Below, piece after piece: positions 25,651 through 33,250 of a DNA stretch of 64,000 bases; within the stretch, counting starts at the first letter, position 1, and each line of letters starts with the position of its first letter. The notes beneath the pieces are model-generated. The model saw nothing but the letters and a program-made list of their open reading frames with translations, was not told where the DNA came from and searched no databases. This stretch comes from JADLHS01 sp039806955 (lineage in GTDB: Bacteria; Verrucomicrobiota; Verrucomicrobiia; Limisphaerales; JADLHS01): contig JBDHQI010000012.1 in assembly GCA_039806955.1 (NCBI GenBank), positions 1-64,000 on the forward strand. The letters are read 5' to 3'. The position numbers were made by a program, and so were the translations under genes.

Positions 25651-26388
25651 TCAGATGCCGCCGAAGCGGCGGTGGCGCCGGGCATATTCCTCCAAGGCCG
25701 CGTAAAATTGTGGTTTGCGGAAATCCGGCCAAAGGGTGGGCGTGATGACGAATTCCGCGTAGGAAATCTGCCACAGCAGAAAATTGCTCACGCGCATTTC
25801 GCCGCTGGTACGAATGAGCAAATCCGGATCGGGGAAATTTCGGGTGTACAGGTGATCCGCAACCACCTGCTCGTTGATTTGCGCCGCTGTCAATTCACCC
25901 GCCTGCACTTTGGCCGCAATGCCCTGAACGGCATCCACAATTTCCGTGCGGCCGCCGTAGCTCAACGCGAGGATGAGCGTCAGTCCGACATTCCGCGCCA
26001 GCGTGTCGCAGGTTTTTTTGAGCTGCGCCTGCACCTTTTGGGGCAGCCGCTCCAATTGGCCGATGACTTCCAGACGCACGTTGTTGCGGTTCAATTCAGC
26101 CGTCTCGGTTTTCAGATAGTGGAGCAGATATTTCATCAAGGCTTCCACTTCACGTTTCGGGCGATTCCAGTTCTCGACCGAAAACGCGTAGAGAGTCAGA
26201 TACTTGATGCCCAGTTCGCCGGCCGCACGAATGATGCTGCGCGCCGATTCTGCTCCCTGCCGGTGGCCTTCAATGCGCGGCAGGCGTCGCTGCTTCGCCC
26301 AACGACCGTTGCCATCCATAATGATCGCTACGTGCCGGGGTAATTTTTCGGGGGCGATGAAATGCGATGGGGGCAGCGCCGCGCTCAT
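25651..26388 (-). CDS. uppS: Isoprenyl (undecaprenyl) diphosphate synthase
   Basis: A 245-residue cis-prenyltransferase. HVAIIMDGNGRWAKQRRLPR is the signature DGNGRWA with the catalytic Asp, then GHRQGAESARSIIRAAG, TLYAFSVENWNRPKREV with the conserved S-x-E-N-W, LALSYGGRTEIVDAV, and the C-terminal DLLIRTSGEMRVSNFLLWQ with RTSGE-x-R-x-S-N. It makes the C55 lipid carrier used for peptidoglycan and the surface glycans encoded nearby. The length is typical. The REPIN-like repeat touches its 3' end. Confidence 0.96.
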   Translation of the reverse strand: MSAALPPSHFIAPEKLPRHVAIIMDGNGRWAKQRRLPRIEGHRQGAESARSIIRAAGELGIKYLTLYAFSVENWNRPKREVEALMKYLLHYLKTETAELNRNNVRLEVIGQLERLPQKVQAQLKKTCDTLARNVGLTLILALSYGGRTEIVDAVQGIAAKVQAGELTAAQINEQVVADHLYTRNFPDPDLLIRTSGEMRVSNFLLWQISYAEFVITPTLWPDFRKPQFYAALEEYARRHRRFGGI

Positions 26389-26484
26389 AGTTAACTCATG
26401 ACGATTTTAATCATGACGACGATCGGGAAAGCTGACGAGTCCAATGTTGCCGCCAAACCAGCGGGTGTTTCGGACAACCCTCCT

Positions 26485-27753
26485 TCACACGAAGATGGTT
26501 TGCTCCCGACCGGGACCGACCGACGCAATGTAAAGCTTTGCGCCAGTCAATTCACTGATGGTTTTCAGATAGGCGCGGGCGTTGGCCGGTAATTCGCGCC
26601 AGGTTTTGCACTGATCCGTCGGCGTCTGCCAGCCGGCAAATTCCTGGTAAACCGGTTCGCAGGCTGACAAGGTCCGGATATCGCTCGGCAAATACTGATA
26701 ACGCTTTTTGTCATGCCGATACGCAACACAGACTTTGATTCTGGCCACGGTATCCAAGCCATCGAGATTGGTGATGGCCAGATCATCAATGCCGTTCACC
26801 ATCGCCGCCTCGCGCGTTGCGACGGCATCAAACCAACCACACCGGCGCGCTCGACCAGTGGTCGAGCCAAATTCGCGTCCCATGCCGTGTAGCAAACTGG
26901 AAATTTCCTGATCCTCAGTCGGCAACGGCCCTTCGCCAACCCGGGTGGTGTAAGCTTTCATCACACCGACCACGCGATCCATGCGATGCGGCGGAATCCC
27001 TGAGCCGGTGCAAGCCCCGCCCGCGGTAGTATTTGATGAAGTCACGTAGGGATACGTGCCGTGATCGAGATCGAGAAATGTGCCTTGCGCCCCCTCGAAA
27101 AGCAGGTTCGCCCCCCGCTTCAGCGCGGCGTGTAGAAACGGAACGGTGTTGATGACGAATGGTTTCAGGAAACGTCCCGCCTGACGGTATTCGGCCAGGA
27201 CGGTCGGGTAGGAAACCGGTTTGGCACCCAGCGCCTTGAGGATGCGGTTGTTTTCCGTAACCCGAGCCGACAGCTTTTCCGCCAGCCGTTCCAAGTCAAC
27301 CAAATCGCCCATGCGCAAACCGGTTCGCGCCACCTTGTCGCCGTAGGCCGGACCGATGCCGCGTTTGGTGGTGCCGATTTTGTTTTTGCCGTGCAGCGCT
27401 TCCCGGCGCGCGTCCAGTTCACGATGATAGGGAAACACCACGTGCGCCGTCTCGCTGATGACGAGATTCTTACCCACCTTGACACCGATTTTTTGCAGCC
27501 CCTTGATTTCGTTAACCAAGCTGAGCGGATCAATGACCACGCCGTTGCCGATGACGCAGCGTTTGCCGCGCCGCAGGATGCCGGACGGTATCAAATGGAG
27601 CACGTATTTCTGTTGACCAACCCAGACGGTATGGCCGGCATTATTGCCGCCCGCGTAGCGCACAACCACGTCCGCCTGTTCGGTCAGCACGTCAATTATT
27701 TTGCCTTTACCTTCGTCACCCCACTGGGCGCCGACCAGGATCGTATTTCCCAT
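26485..27753 (-). CDS. purA: Adenylosuccinate synthetase
   Basis: A 422-residue GTP-dependent enzyme that joins IMP and Asp in AMP synthesis. It begins MGNTILVGAQWGDEGKGKII, the glycine-rich P-loop-like motif that also supplies the catalytic Asp, followed by YAGGNNAGHTVWVGQQKYV with the catalytic His. The conserved core motifs FEGAQGTFLDLDHGTYPYV and TSSNTTAGGACTGSGIPPH and the guanine-loop region near the C-terminus are present. It is transcribed leftward with uppS 97 bases downstream. Its leader contains a possible promoter and a terminator-like hairpin, described separately. Confidence 0.96.
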   Translation of the reverse strand: MGNTILVGAQWGDEGKGKIIDVLTEQADVVVRYAGGNNAGHTVWVGQQKYVLHLIPSGILRRGKRCVIGNGVVIDPLSLVNEIKGLQKIGVKVGKNLVISETAHVVFPYHRELDARREALHGKNKIGTTKRGIGPAYGDKVARTGLRMGDLVDLERLAEKLSARVTENNRILKALGAKPVSYPTVLAEYRQAGRFLKPFVINTVPFLHAALKRGANLLFEGAQGTFLDLDHGTYPYVTSSNTTAGGACTGSGIPPHRMDRVVGVMKAYTTRVGEGPLPTEDQEISSLLHGMGREFGSTTGRARRCGWFDAVATREAAMVNGIDDLAITNLDGLDTVARIKVCVAYRHDKKRYQYLPSDIRTLSACEPVYQEFAGWQTPTDQCKTWRELPANARAYLKTISELTGAKLYIASVGPGREQTIFV

Positions 27754-27783
27754 AAATTGAACTCAGATTGGAACAATAAAAAT

Positions 27784-27803
27784 CCCCGAACGAGAATTCG
27801 GGG
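27784..27803 (-). terminator. Terminator-like hairpin in the purA leader (possible attenuator)
   Basis: On the minus strand CCCCGAA pairs with TTCGGGG around a six-base loop, and ATTTTTATTG follows directly, the form of an intrinsic terminator. It lies about 30 bases upstream of the purA ATG (27753). A rightward transcript would lack the U-run. It may end an unseen leftward RNA or control purA by premature termination. Confidence 0.5.
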
Positions 27804-27829
27804 CAAAGCGATTCAATCTTTGCGGGCAG

Positions 27830-27858
27830 AGACTAGGGAAGTTTGTCAGAAGTGTCAA
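27830..27858 (-). promoter_or_regulatory. Possible promoter upstream of purA
   Basis: On the minus strand TTGACA (27858-27853) and TAGTCT (27835-27830) are separated by 17 bases. The -35 box is perfect and the -10 box differs from TATAAT at two or more positions. Transcription would start near 27824 and run into the hairpin at 27803-27784 before purA. This is from sequence only. Confidence 0.4.
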
Positions 27859-27915
27859 TTTCTCGCTGCATTTTTCGCGATAGCAATTTCTGGTGAAGCC
27901 CACCATCGCCGCCAC

Positions 27916-28017
27916 TTGGAGTCGCGCCAATGGTTCAGGGCCAGGGCCGTATTTTACGTCGGAGGTTTGTTGGTGGGCGTGGTTTTTATATTTATCGGTT
28001 CAAGATCCCGCATATAA
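27916..28017 (+). CDS. Short one-helix membrane ORF before dapF (start uncertain)
   Basis: The frame ending with TAA at 28015-28017, twelve bases before dapF, encodes a charged stretch HHRRHLESRQWFRARA followed by the hydrophobic helix VFYVGGLLVGVVFIFIG and SRSRI. This basic-then-hydrophobic pattern suits a small inner-membrane protein. No ATG was found in frame; TTG at 27916 is the nearest usable start but would drop the first basic residues, so the true start may lie further upstream. The hydrophobic character may also be accidental. Function unknown. Confidence 0.3.
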   Translation: MESRQWFRARAVFYVGGLLVGVVFIFIGSRSRI

Positions 28018-28029
28018 TGAACCGGTTAT

Positions 28030-28839
28030 ATGGTGTTGGAGTTTACGAAAATGAACGGGGCCGGCAACGACTTCGTTCTGTTGGATAATCGAGCGGGCAA
28101 ACTCAAGCTGACGACCGCGCAGGTTGTGCGGTTGTGTGATCGGCATCGTGGCGTTGGCGCGGACGGCGTCATGCTGCTCATTCCGGCACGAGGACCGCAG
28201 GCGGATTGGGCGTGGGATTTCTACAATCGCGATGGCAGCGTGGCGGAAATGTGTGGGAACGGAGCGCGCTGCTTCGCCCGCTATGTGCAAAGCGTCACCG
28301 GCGTTAATCGCGATTTTACCTTTGAAACGGTCGCGGGGATCATTTCCGCGAGTTTCCAGGGCGCGCTCGTCACGGTGAATCTTACCACCCCGCAGGATTT
28401 GAAATTGCATCAGACCGTAAAACTCGCGCACGAAACGGTGATCCTGCACTCGCTCAACACCGGCGTGCCGCACGCGGTGCTGTTCGTGCCCAATGCGGAT
28501 CAAGCCATGGTGAGCCAAATGGGGCCGGAGATCCGCCATCACCAACAGTTCAGTCCCGGCGGGACCAATGTGAATTTTGTCCAGGTGCTTGGTCCGAATC
28601 ACATTCGCGTTCGCACGTTTGAACGCGGGGTCGAGGGCGAAACCCTGGCGTGCGGTACGGGCGTCAGCGCGGCGGCCATGATTGCCGCGCGGGTTCACGG
28701 GTTCACCCCGCCCGTCAAAGTCCGGGTCCAGAGTGGCGATCAACTGGAAGTCAGCTTTACCGAAGAGCAGGGGCAGTTCGGAGCGGTCCGGTTGACCGGC
28801 CCGGCGGACTTTGTGTTTACGGGAAAAATTGAAATTTGA
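28030..28839 (+). CDS. dapF: Diaminopimelate epimerase
   Basis: A 269-residue two-domain epimerase. The start MVLEFTKMNGAGNDFVLLDN is typical, and the two catalytic cysteines are seen in EMCGNGARCFARY (first half) and LACGTGVSAAAM (second half). It converts LL- to meso-diaminopimelate for peptidoglycan cross-links and lysine. With dapA and dapB downstream it forms a dap cluster on the same strand. A stem-loop lies between dapF and dapA. Confidence 0.96.
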   Translation: MVLEFTKMNGAGNDFVLLDNRAGKLKLTTAQVVRLCDRHRGVGADGVMLLIPARGPQADWAWDFYNRDGSVAEMCGNGARCFARYVQSVTGVNRDFTFETVAGIISASFQGALVTVNLTTPQDLKLHQTVKLAHETVILHSLNTGVPHAVLFVPNADQAMVSQMGPEIRHHQQFSPGGTNVNFVQVLGPNHIRVRTFERGVEGETLACGTGVSAAAMIAARVHGFTPPVKVRVQSGDQLEVSFTEEQGQFGAVRLTGPADFVFTGKIEI

Positions 28840-28846
28840 AAATGTG

Positions 28847-28884
28847 ACGGTCCCGCCTGCGGCAGTCGTTACCAGCGGGACCGT
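28847..28884 (+). other. Ten-base-pair stem-loop between dapF and dapA
   Basis: ACGGTCCCGC (28847-28856) and GCGGGACCGT (28875-28884) are exact reverse complements with an 18-base loop. No U-run follows, so it is not a standard terminator. It begins eight bases after the dapF stop and ends 18 bases before the dapA start, and may adjust RNA stability or the dapA ribosome site, or be a repeat element. Confidence 0.5.
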
Positions 28885-28902
28885 TCAAACCGGAAAATCA
28901 AA

Positions 28903-29784
28903 ATGCAATTCACAGGCACCTATACCGCAATTGTTACTCCGTTCAAAAAAGGTAAAATAGATGAAGCCGCCCTGGAGAAGTTGGTCAAGGCGCAAATCAA
29001 GGGCGGGGTGGACGGCATCGTTCCAGTCGGGACAACCGGCGAATCCGCCACGCTGGATTACGAGGAACATATCCACGTCATTGCGCTCTCGGTAAAATTC
29101 GCGGCCGGCAAGATCAAAGTCATCGCGGGCACGGGAGGTAATTCCACGCAGGAAGCCATTTACCTCACGCGGGCGGCGGAAAAAGCGGGCGCCGACGCGT
29201 CGTTACAGGTCGCGCCCTACTATAACAAACCGACGCAAGAGGGATTGTTCCGCCACTTCCATGCCGTGGCCCGGGCCACCCGGCTGCCGATCATTCTCTA
29301 CAGCATTCCCGGACGTTGCGGCATTGAGATCGGCGTGGAAACAACGAATCGTCTGGCCCACGACAGCGTGAACATTGTCGGCATCAAGGAAGCTGGTGGA
29401 AACGCGGATCGCATTTCTCAACTTCGCGCCGCTCTGGGGAATAAGTTCACAATTCTCAGCGGTGACGATGCGCTGACGTTGCCGTTCATGGCGGTTGGGG
29501 CGCAAGGCGTGGTCAGCGTGGCGTCGAATGTTATTCCGCATGAAGTGGCGCGCATGGTGCGGACGTACCAACGCGGCAATGCCTCACTCGCGCTCAAGAT
29601 GCACGAGAAGTATTACGCCTTGTTCAAAGATTTGTTCATTGAGACCAATCCGGCGCCGGTAAAAGCGGCGCTGGCCCTGCTCGGGCAAATGGATGAGGAA
29701 CTGCGTCTGCCCATGATACCAATCAGCGCGAGCAGCCGGGACAAGCTCAAAAAAACCATGAAAGCGGTGGGTTTGCTGAAATGA
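28903..29784 (+). CDS. dapA: 4-hydroxy-tetrahydrodipicolinate synthase
   Basis: A 293-residue class I aldolase-type TIM barrel. GIVPVGTTGESATLDYEEH is the substrate-binding loop, PIILYSIPGRCGIEI gives the proton-relay Tyr, and NIVGIKEAGGN holds the Schiff-base Lys. It condenses pyruvate with aspartate semialdehyde, the first step toward diaminopimelate. The length matches E. coli DapA (292). It is followed by dapB after 25 bases. Confidence 0.95.
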   Translation: MQFTGTYTAIVTPFKKGKIDEAALEKLVKAQIKGGVDGIVPVGTTGESATLDYEEHIHVIALSVKFAAGKIKVIAGTGGNSTQEAIYLTRAAEKAGADASLQVAPYYNKPTQEGLFRHFHAVARATRLPIILYSIPGRCGIEIGVETTNRLAHDSVNIVGIKEAGGNADRISQLRAALGNKFTILSGDDALTLPFMAVGAQGVVSVASNVIPHEVARMVRTYQRGNASLALKMHEKYYALFKDLFIETNPAPVKAALALLGQMDEELRLPMIPISASSRDKLKKTMKAVGLLK

Positions 29785-29809
29785 ATCGCCACCCGAATGA
29801 AGTACAACC

Positions 29810-30544
29810 ATGACCAAAATCATCATCAACGGAGCCAAGGGTCGCATGGGCCAGGCGCTGCTTTCCTGCGCCGCGCGAGTGCCGGAGATCGAAGTGATCG
29901 GGGCCGTTGATCAGGGTGACGATCTGGGCGCGGTGCTGCCGCAAGCTGACGTGGTGATTGAATTCAGCTTCCACGCCGTGACGCCGTCAGTTGCGGAACT
30001 ATGCGCAAGGCACCGCAAAGCCATCGTCATCGGCACCACCGGCCATAGCGCGGAAGAAAAGGCGAAAATTCTCGCGCTGGGAAACCGGATTCCGCTCGTG
30101 ATGGCGACGAATTTTTCCACCGGCGTGAATACGCTTTTTTGGCTGACGCGCAAGGCGGCGGAGATTCTTGGTCCGGCGTTCGATCTCGAGGTCGTCGAGA
30201 TGCACCATCGCTTGAAAAAGGACGCGCCCAGCGGCACGGCGACGACGTTGTTGGAGATTCTCGGGGACGTACGCCAGGTGCAACTTGAAGAGGCGCTTCG
30301 GCATGGTCGCAAGGGCATCACTGGCGAACGCACCCGCAGCGAGATTGGCATCCACGCCATTCGCGGCGGCGACGTGGTGGGCGATCATACGGTTATTTTT
30401 GCCGCAGACGGGGAACGCGTGGAATTGACCCACAAGGCATCGAGCCGAGACACGTTTGCCAATGGTGCGTTGCGTGCGGCGCAATGGGTCATCCAACAGA
30501 AACCCGGCGTGTATGACATGCAGGATGTGTTGGGGTTAGAGTGA
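29810..30544 (+). CDS. dapB: 4-hydroxy-tetrahydrodipicolinate reductase
   Basis: A 244-residue NAD(P)H-dependent reductase, second step of the DAP branch. The N-terminal nucleotide loop is IINGAKGRMGQALLSCAA; VVIGTTGHSAEEKAKI and FSTGVNTLFWLTRKAAEIL follow, then the signature EMHHRLKKDAPSGTATTL with the catalytic His and Lys. It is shorter than E. coli DapB (273), as in many other phyla. It ends the dapF-dapA-dapB cluster; beyond it the base composition becomes AT-richer. Confidence 0.95.
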   Translation: MTKIIINGAKGRMGQALLSCAARVPEIEVIGAVDQGDDLGAVLPQADVVIEFSFHAVTPSVAELCARHRKAIVIGTTGHSAEEKAKILALGNRIPLVMATNFSTGVNTLFWLTRKAAEILGPAFDLEVVEMHHRLKKDAPSGTATTLLEILGDVRQVQLEEALRHGRKGITGERTRSEIGIHAIRGGDVVGDHTVIFAADGERVELTHKASSRDTFANGALRAAQWVIQQKPGVYDMQDVLGLE

Positions 30545-30625
30545 CTTCGTAGGGATGACGTGAAGTTACGCTATTGTTTCCTGTAAGTTTCCACTGCTAA
30601 AATTGTTCGCAATCTTCGAGCAGTA

Positions 30626-31036
30626 CTACTCATGGGTGCCTCTGCATTCACCTATGAGTACAGCTTGCACACAATCCCCTCCATTTGTCTTATTCCATGG
30701 TCCGGTTATCCAACAGTATTGGCTGGTTTGCGAAGGATCTGGACCCTGGCCTGCGGGCCGGCAAGTGCCTTGTCTCCATTCCATTTGAGTCTTGACTATT
30801 TTGTTTGTGCAATCGAGCGCGCCTTCTTCAGGTCCGTCATCCAGAGATATACATGTAGAGGCAAACTGAGTTGGATGAACGGCCATCGACTGATAACATG
30901 CTGGAGTATTTGTGCATGAACCAAATACGCCTGGATCGCACCCGCCAAGATTTTGGCTGTAATAGCACATACCGAATGCAACACCGGCTATTGGGCAGAA
31001 CACGAGGAGTAATATAGGTTTTTTTGTTGTTTTCAT
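30626..31036 (-). CDS. Small secreted cysteine-rich protein
   Basis: A 136-residue protein with a signal peptide (TKKPILLLVFCPIAGVAFG) and about ten cysteines in the mature part, well spread (MCYY, GGCD, GSC, PAC, STC, LDC, GTC, QYC, GDC, GEC), enough for five disulfide bonds. No known domain was recognised. The base composition is AT-richer than the flanking dap genes, so the gene is probably part of an acquired or fast-changing island. Its ATG overlaps the stop of a short frame upstream (31033-31036). It probably acts in the periplasm or outside the cell. Confidence 0.6.
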   Translation of the reverse strand: MKTTKKPILLLVFCPIAGVAFGMCYYSQNLGGCDPGVFGSCTNTPACYQSMAVHPTQFASTCISLDDGPEEGALDCTNKIVKTQMEWRQGTCRPAGQGPDPSQTSQYCWITGPWNKTNGGDCVQAVLIGECRGTHE

Positions 31037-31272
31037 GGGCTTGTTTTGTGTCCTTTCGCTTTTGTTTGTTTATGATATACACGGGCGAGGAGAATCACGA
31101 CCGGAACAATGGTTGCCAATCCTAAGAAGATTCTTATTGCAGTTCTCGTTTCAGAAGCACACCAACCGCCGCCGCGCACCCTTTCACAGAAGAAACTTGA
31201 GCGCTTGCAAAGTGCGGGCGTTGTGGTGAAGTGAGTGCGAACCGGAAGGGAAGCTGTAGCCCGGCCTGCCAC
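31033..31272 (-). CDS. Possible small membrane ORF coupled to the Cys-rich gene
   Basis: An open frame ends in TGA overlapping the ATG of the cysteine-rich protein gene (ATGA). Only non-ATG starts exist: GTG at 31272 or internal GTG/TTG codons. Its C-terminal half (TAIRIFLGLATIVPVVILLARV, split here by the predicted helix) is hydrophobic, then KQTKAKGHKTSP is basic, as in a one-helix membrane protein. The N-terminal half has an odd composition and may be untranslated. Real or not cannot be decided. Confidence 0.25.
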   Translation of the reverse strand: MAGRATASLPVRTHFTTTPALCKRSSFFCERVRGGGWCASETRTAIRIFLGLATIVPVVILLARVYHKQTKAKGHKTSP

Positions 31273-31537
31273 TGGTGTTCACCTTGAACCCGTTCAGGAG
31301 CGTGGTCCCGTGTGCGCCGACCCGATCACTGGTGGCGGGCGTGATCCTTGAAGGACGCGACCCGACCCCGATTACGAGATTGCACACTTGCATTTCGACC
31401 ATGCGGCCCGCCTCCGGTTCCACAACTTAATCCGCGCCTTGGCCGCGTGGGATTTTTTTCAAGCCACCCATGACCGGCCTTTTTGTGTTACCCGCAACGC
31501 CGCGCTCCCAAAACAGACCCTGCAAAATCCCCAATAA
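31235..31537 (+). pseudogene. Possible decayed gene with one internal stop
   Basis: One forward frame runs from GTG 31235 to TAA 31535-31537 with a single TGA at 31349-31351. The part after the TGA reads like protein (DYEIAHLHFDHAARLRFH, then RALAAWDFFQATHDRPF), as does the part before it (VHLEPVQERGPVCADP). It may be the remnant of a gene in the AT-rich island, or a chance open frame; no family was recognised. Confidence 0.2.
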
Positions 31538-31552
31538 AACCAGGCCCCGCTC

Positions 31553-32635
31553 TCACTCTTGTTTCTTACGAGTCGTTTTTTTCTGGGTTGCTTCCGTTGA
31601 GCGACGTGCCAACCGGACAAGCGTTTGGATTTGCGGATCCGTGATGGGTTTCCATTGGTCGTTACGCACCAAGTAACGAACGGGAACCTTGTCTGGTCGA
31701 AAATCAAAAGCAAACATCTCTGTCGGTTTGGGCGTGGATTGTAATTGATGTGTTCCAAAACTGAGATGACTTACAGTCAATTCGCTGTACATAGAGCGAT
31801 ATAAATCATCATGTGTTTCCGTCGCCCAGTTTGTGGCATAGTGCTGATATATCGTTTGGAGAGGGAAGCTAGTCTCATGAATATTCGTTGATACCATTAC
31901 AGTGAACTCTGAATCGAGAAATCCCTTCTCAAATGCTCCAGAGAATCTTCGGAATTGTGGTCGATTATCATTTCCTGTTACGATTTCAATCCCATCGTTC
32001 CAGATCTTGAGTTGTTTCAAAAATAATGTTTTTGGATTCAAGTATGTAACACTATAGTTACCCTCATTTTGCGGGACGGTCATTAGATCCAAAGTGTCTG
32101 AACATGCCGGGATATCTTCAAGAAAACGGTGCATCCGCTCCGCGTCTATCGTCGGGAGGCGTGGAACAGGGCAGAGGCTCAACCAAGTAACGAACATGCT
32201 GTAACTTGTCGGTGGTGGAAATGAAATGGGGCAAACAGTTGCGGCATCCAAGGCTCCATCATTCGCACGGCCTTTGAATAAGACATAATGCCGAACGCCC
32301 CCTGGAACAACACAGCAATTTTCAATTTCTCCTTCCCCTTGTGCTGCGTTCAAGCGCACGACTTCTATTTCCCACCAATCATTACTGCAGGCGAATGTAA
32401 ATGTGAATTCCGCTTGGTAATGTGGAGACTCCTCTCCTGCCCAAAATGACTTTGCTGTAATGGTACCTGAAGCCACAAATGGCGGAATCTCGGCGTTAGT
32501 CGAGGCGGAAGTTAACATCCCATCACAACCAAGCAGGAATGAAAGGAGCAAGAAACTAGAAGCGGCTTTCCGAAAGGCAGTGGGGATAAAACTTGCCACA
32601 ACACGTTCGGCCATTTCTACGTGTTCATTTTTCAT
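31553..32635 (-). CDS. Putative lipoprotein of unknown function
   Basis: A 360-residue protein. The N-terminus has a hydrophobic stretch with a lipobox-like end (SSFLLLSFLLGCDG), preceded by about 25 residues, a little long for a signal sequence, so an internal start is possible. The remainder is largely beta-like with several Cys (FACSNDWWEIEVV, ENCCVVPGG, VCPISFPPP) and ends in a very basic tail (RRSTEATQKKTTRKKQE). No domain was recognised. It belongs to the AT-richer island between dapB and folK. Confidence 0.6.
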   Translation of the reverse strand: MKNEHVEMAERVVASFIPTAFRKAASSFLLLSFLLGCDGMLTSASTNAEIPPFVASGTITAKSFWAGEESPHYQAEFTFTFACSNDWWEIEVVRLNAAQGEGEIENCCVVPGGVRHYVLFKGRANDGALDAATVCPISFPPPTSYSMFVTWLSLCPVPRLPTIDAERMHRFLEDIPACSDTLDLMTVPQNEGNYSVTYLNPKTLFLKQLKIWNDGIEIVTGNDNRPQFRRFSGAFEKGFLDSEFTVMVSTNIHETSFPLQTIYQHYATNWATETHDDLYRSMYSELTVSHLSFGTHQLQSTPKPTEMFAFDFRPDKVPVRYLVRNDQWKPITDPQIQTLVRLARRSTEATQKKTTRKKQE

Positions 32636-32724
32636 TGAAACAATGTTTATTGGTGATATTTTGCCGTCAAAAAGTCAAAGCTTTAGCTTTTTTAGAAAAT
32701 TTATCCTTGCCATAATTATACAGC

Positions 32725-33243
32725 ATGAACCTTCTTGCGTCGTCTCCTGTCATCGCATTCGTCGCGCTCGGTTCCAACTTGGGTGACTCGCCAACGATCT
32801 TAAAGCAGGTCGTGACGCGTCTGGAAAAATTATCCAGTCAACCCTTGCGATGCTCTTCCTTCTGGCAGACGACTCCCGTGGATTGCCCGCCGGGTTCTCC
32901 GTTGTTTATCAATGCGGTGGTGGCGTTGTACCCGCTGCCAAACGAAACCGCCTGGTCTTTGCTCCAAAAGCTTCAAACCCTGGAAAAGGAATTTGGGCGG
33001 TTGCCCAAAAAGGAACTGAACGAACCGCGGCGCCTGGATCTCGATTTGATTGCCTACGGAGATGAAATTTCCACGAGGCCGGAGCTGGTTCTGCCCCATC
33101 CCCGGACTCATTTGCGGCGGTTCGTGTTGCAACCGCTGAACGAAATAGCGCCCGAGCTGGTTTTGCCTGGCCAGCGCGCCACGATCGCGCAATTGCTCGC
33201 CACGCTGGCGGGCAAAGAGATCGCGGTGAAATTGAACCCGTAA
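32725..33243 (+). CDS. folK: Hydroxymethyldihydropterin pyrophosphokinase
   Basis: A 172-residue HPPK. It begins with FVALGSNLGDSPTILKQVVT, the family start, and contains TTPVDCPPGSPLFINAVVAL and the metal-binding motif EPRRLDLDLIAYGD, followed by PHPRTHLRRFVLQPLNEIAP. It transfers pyrophosphate from ATP to hydroxymethyldihydropterin in folate synthesis. The length is typical. It converges with the MFS permease gene with seven bases between the stops. No folP lies beside it. Confidence 0.94.
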   Translation: MNLLASSPVIAFVALGSNLGDSPTILKQVVTRLEKLSSQPLRCSSFWQTTPVDCPPGSPLFINAVVALYPLPNETAWSLLQKLQTLEKEFGRLPKKELNEPRRLDLDLIAYGDEISTRPELVLPHPRTHLRRFVLQPLNEIAPELVLPGQRATIAQLLATLAGKEIAVKLNP

Positions 33244-33250
33244 GCGGCGG

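Noticed and set aside
27391..27915. 5' part of a long forward frame ending at 28017
   Set aside because: It overlaps purA antisense and the purA leader; only the last 30-40 residues resemble a real membrane peptide, so the first part was not annotated.
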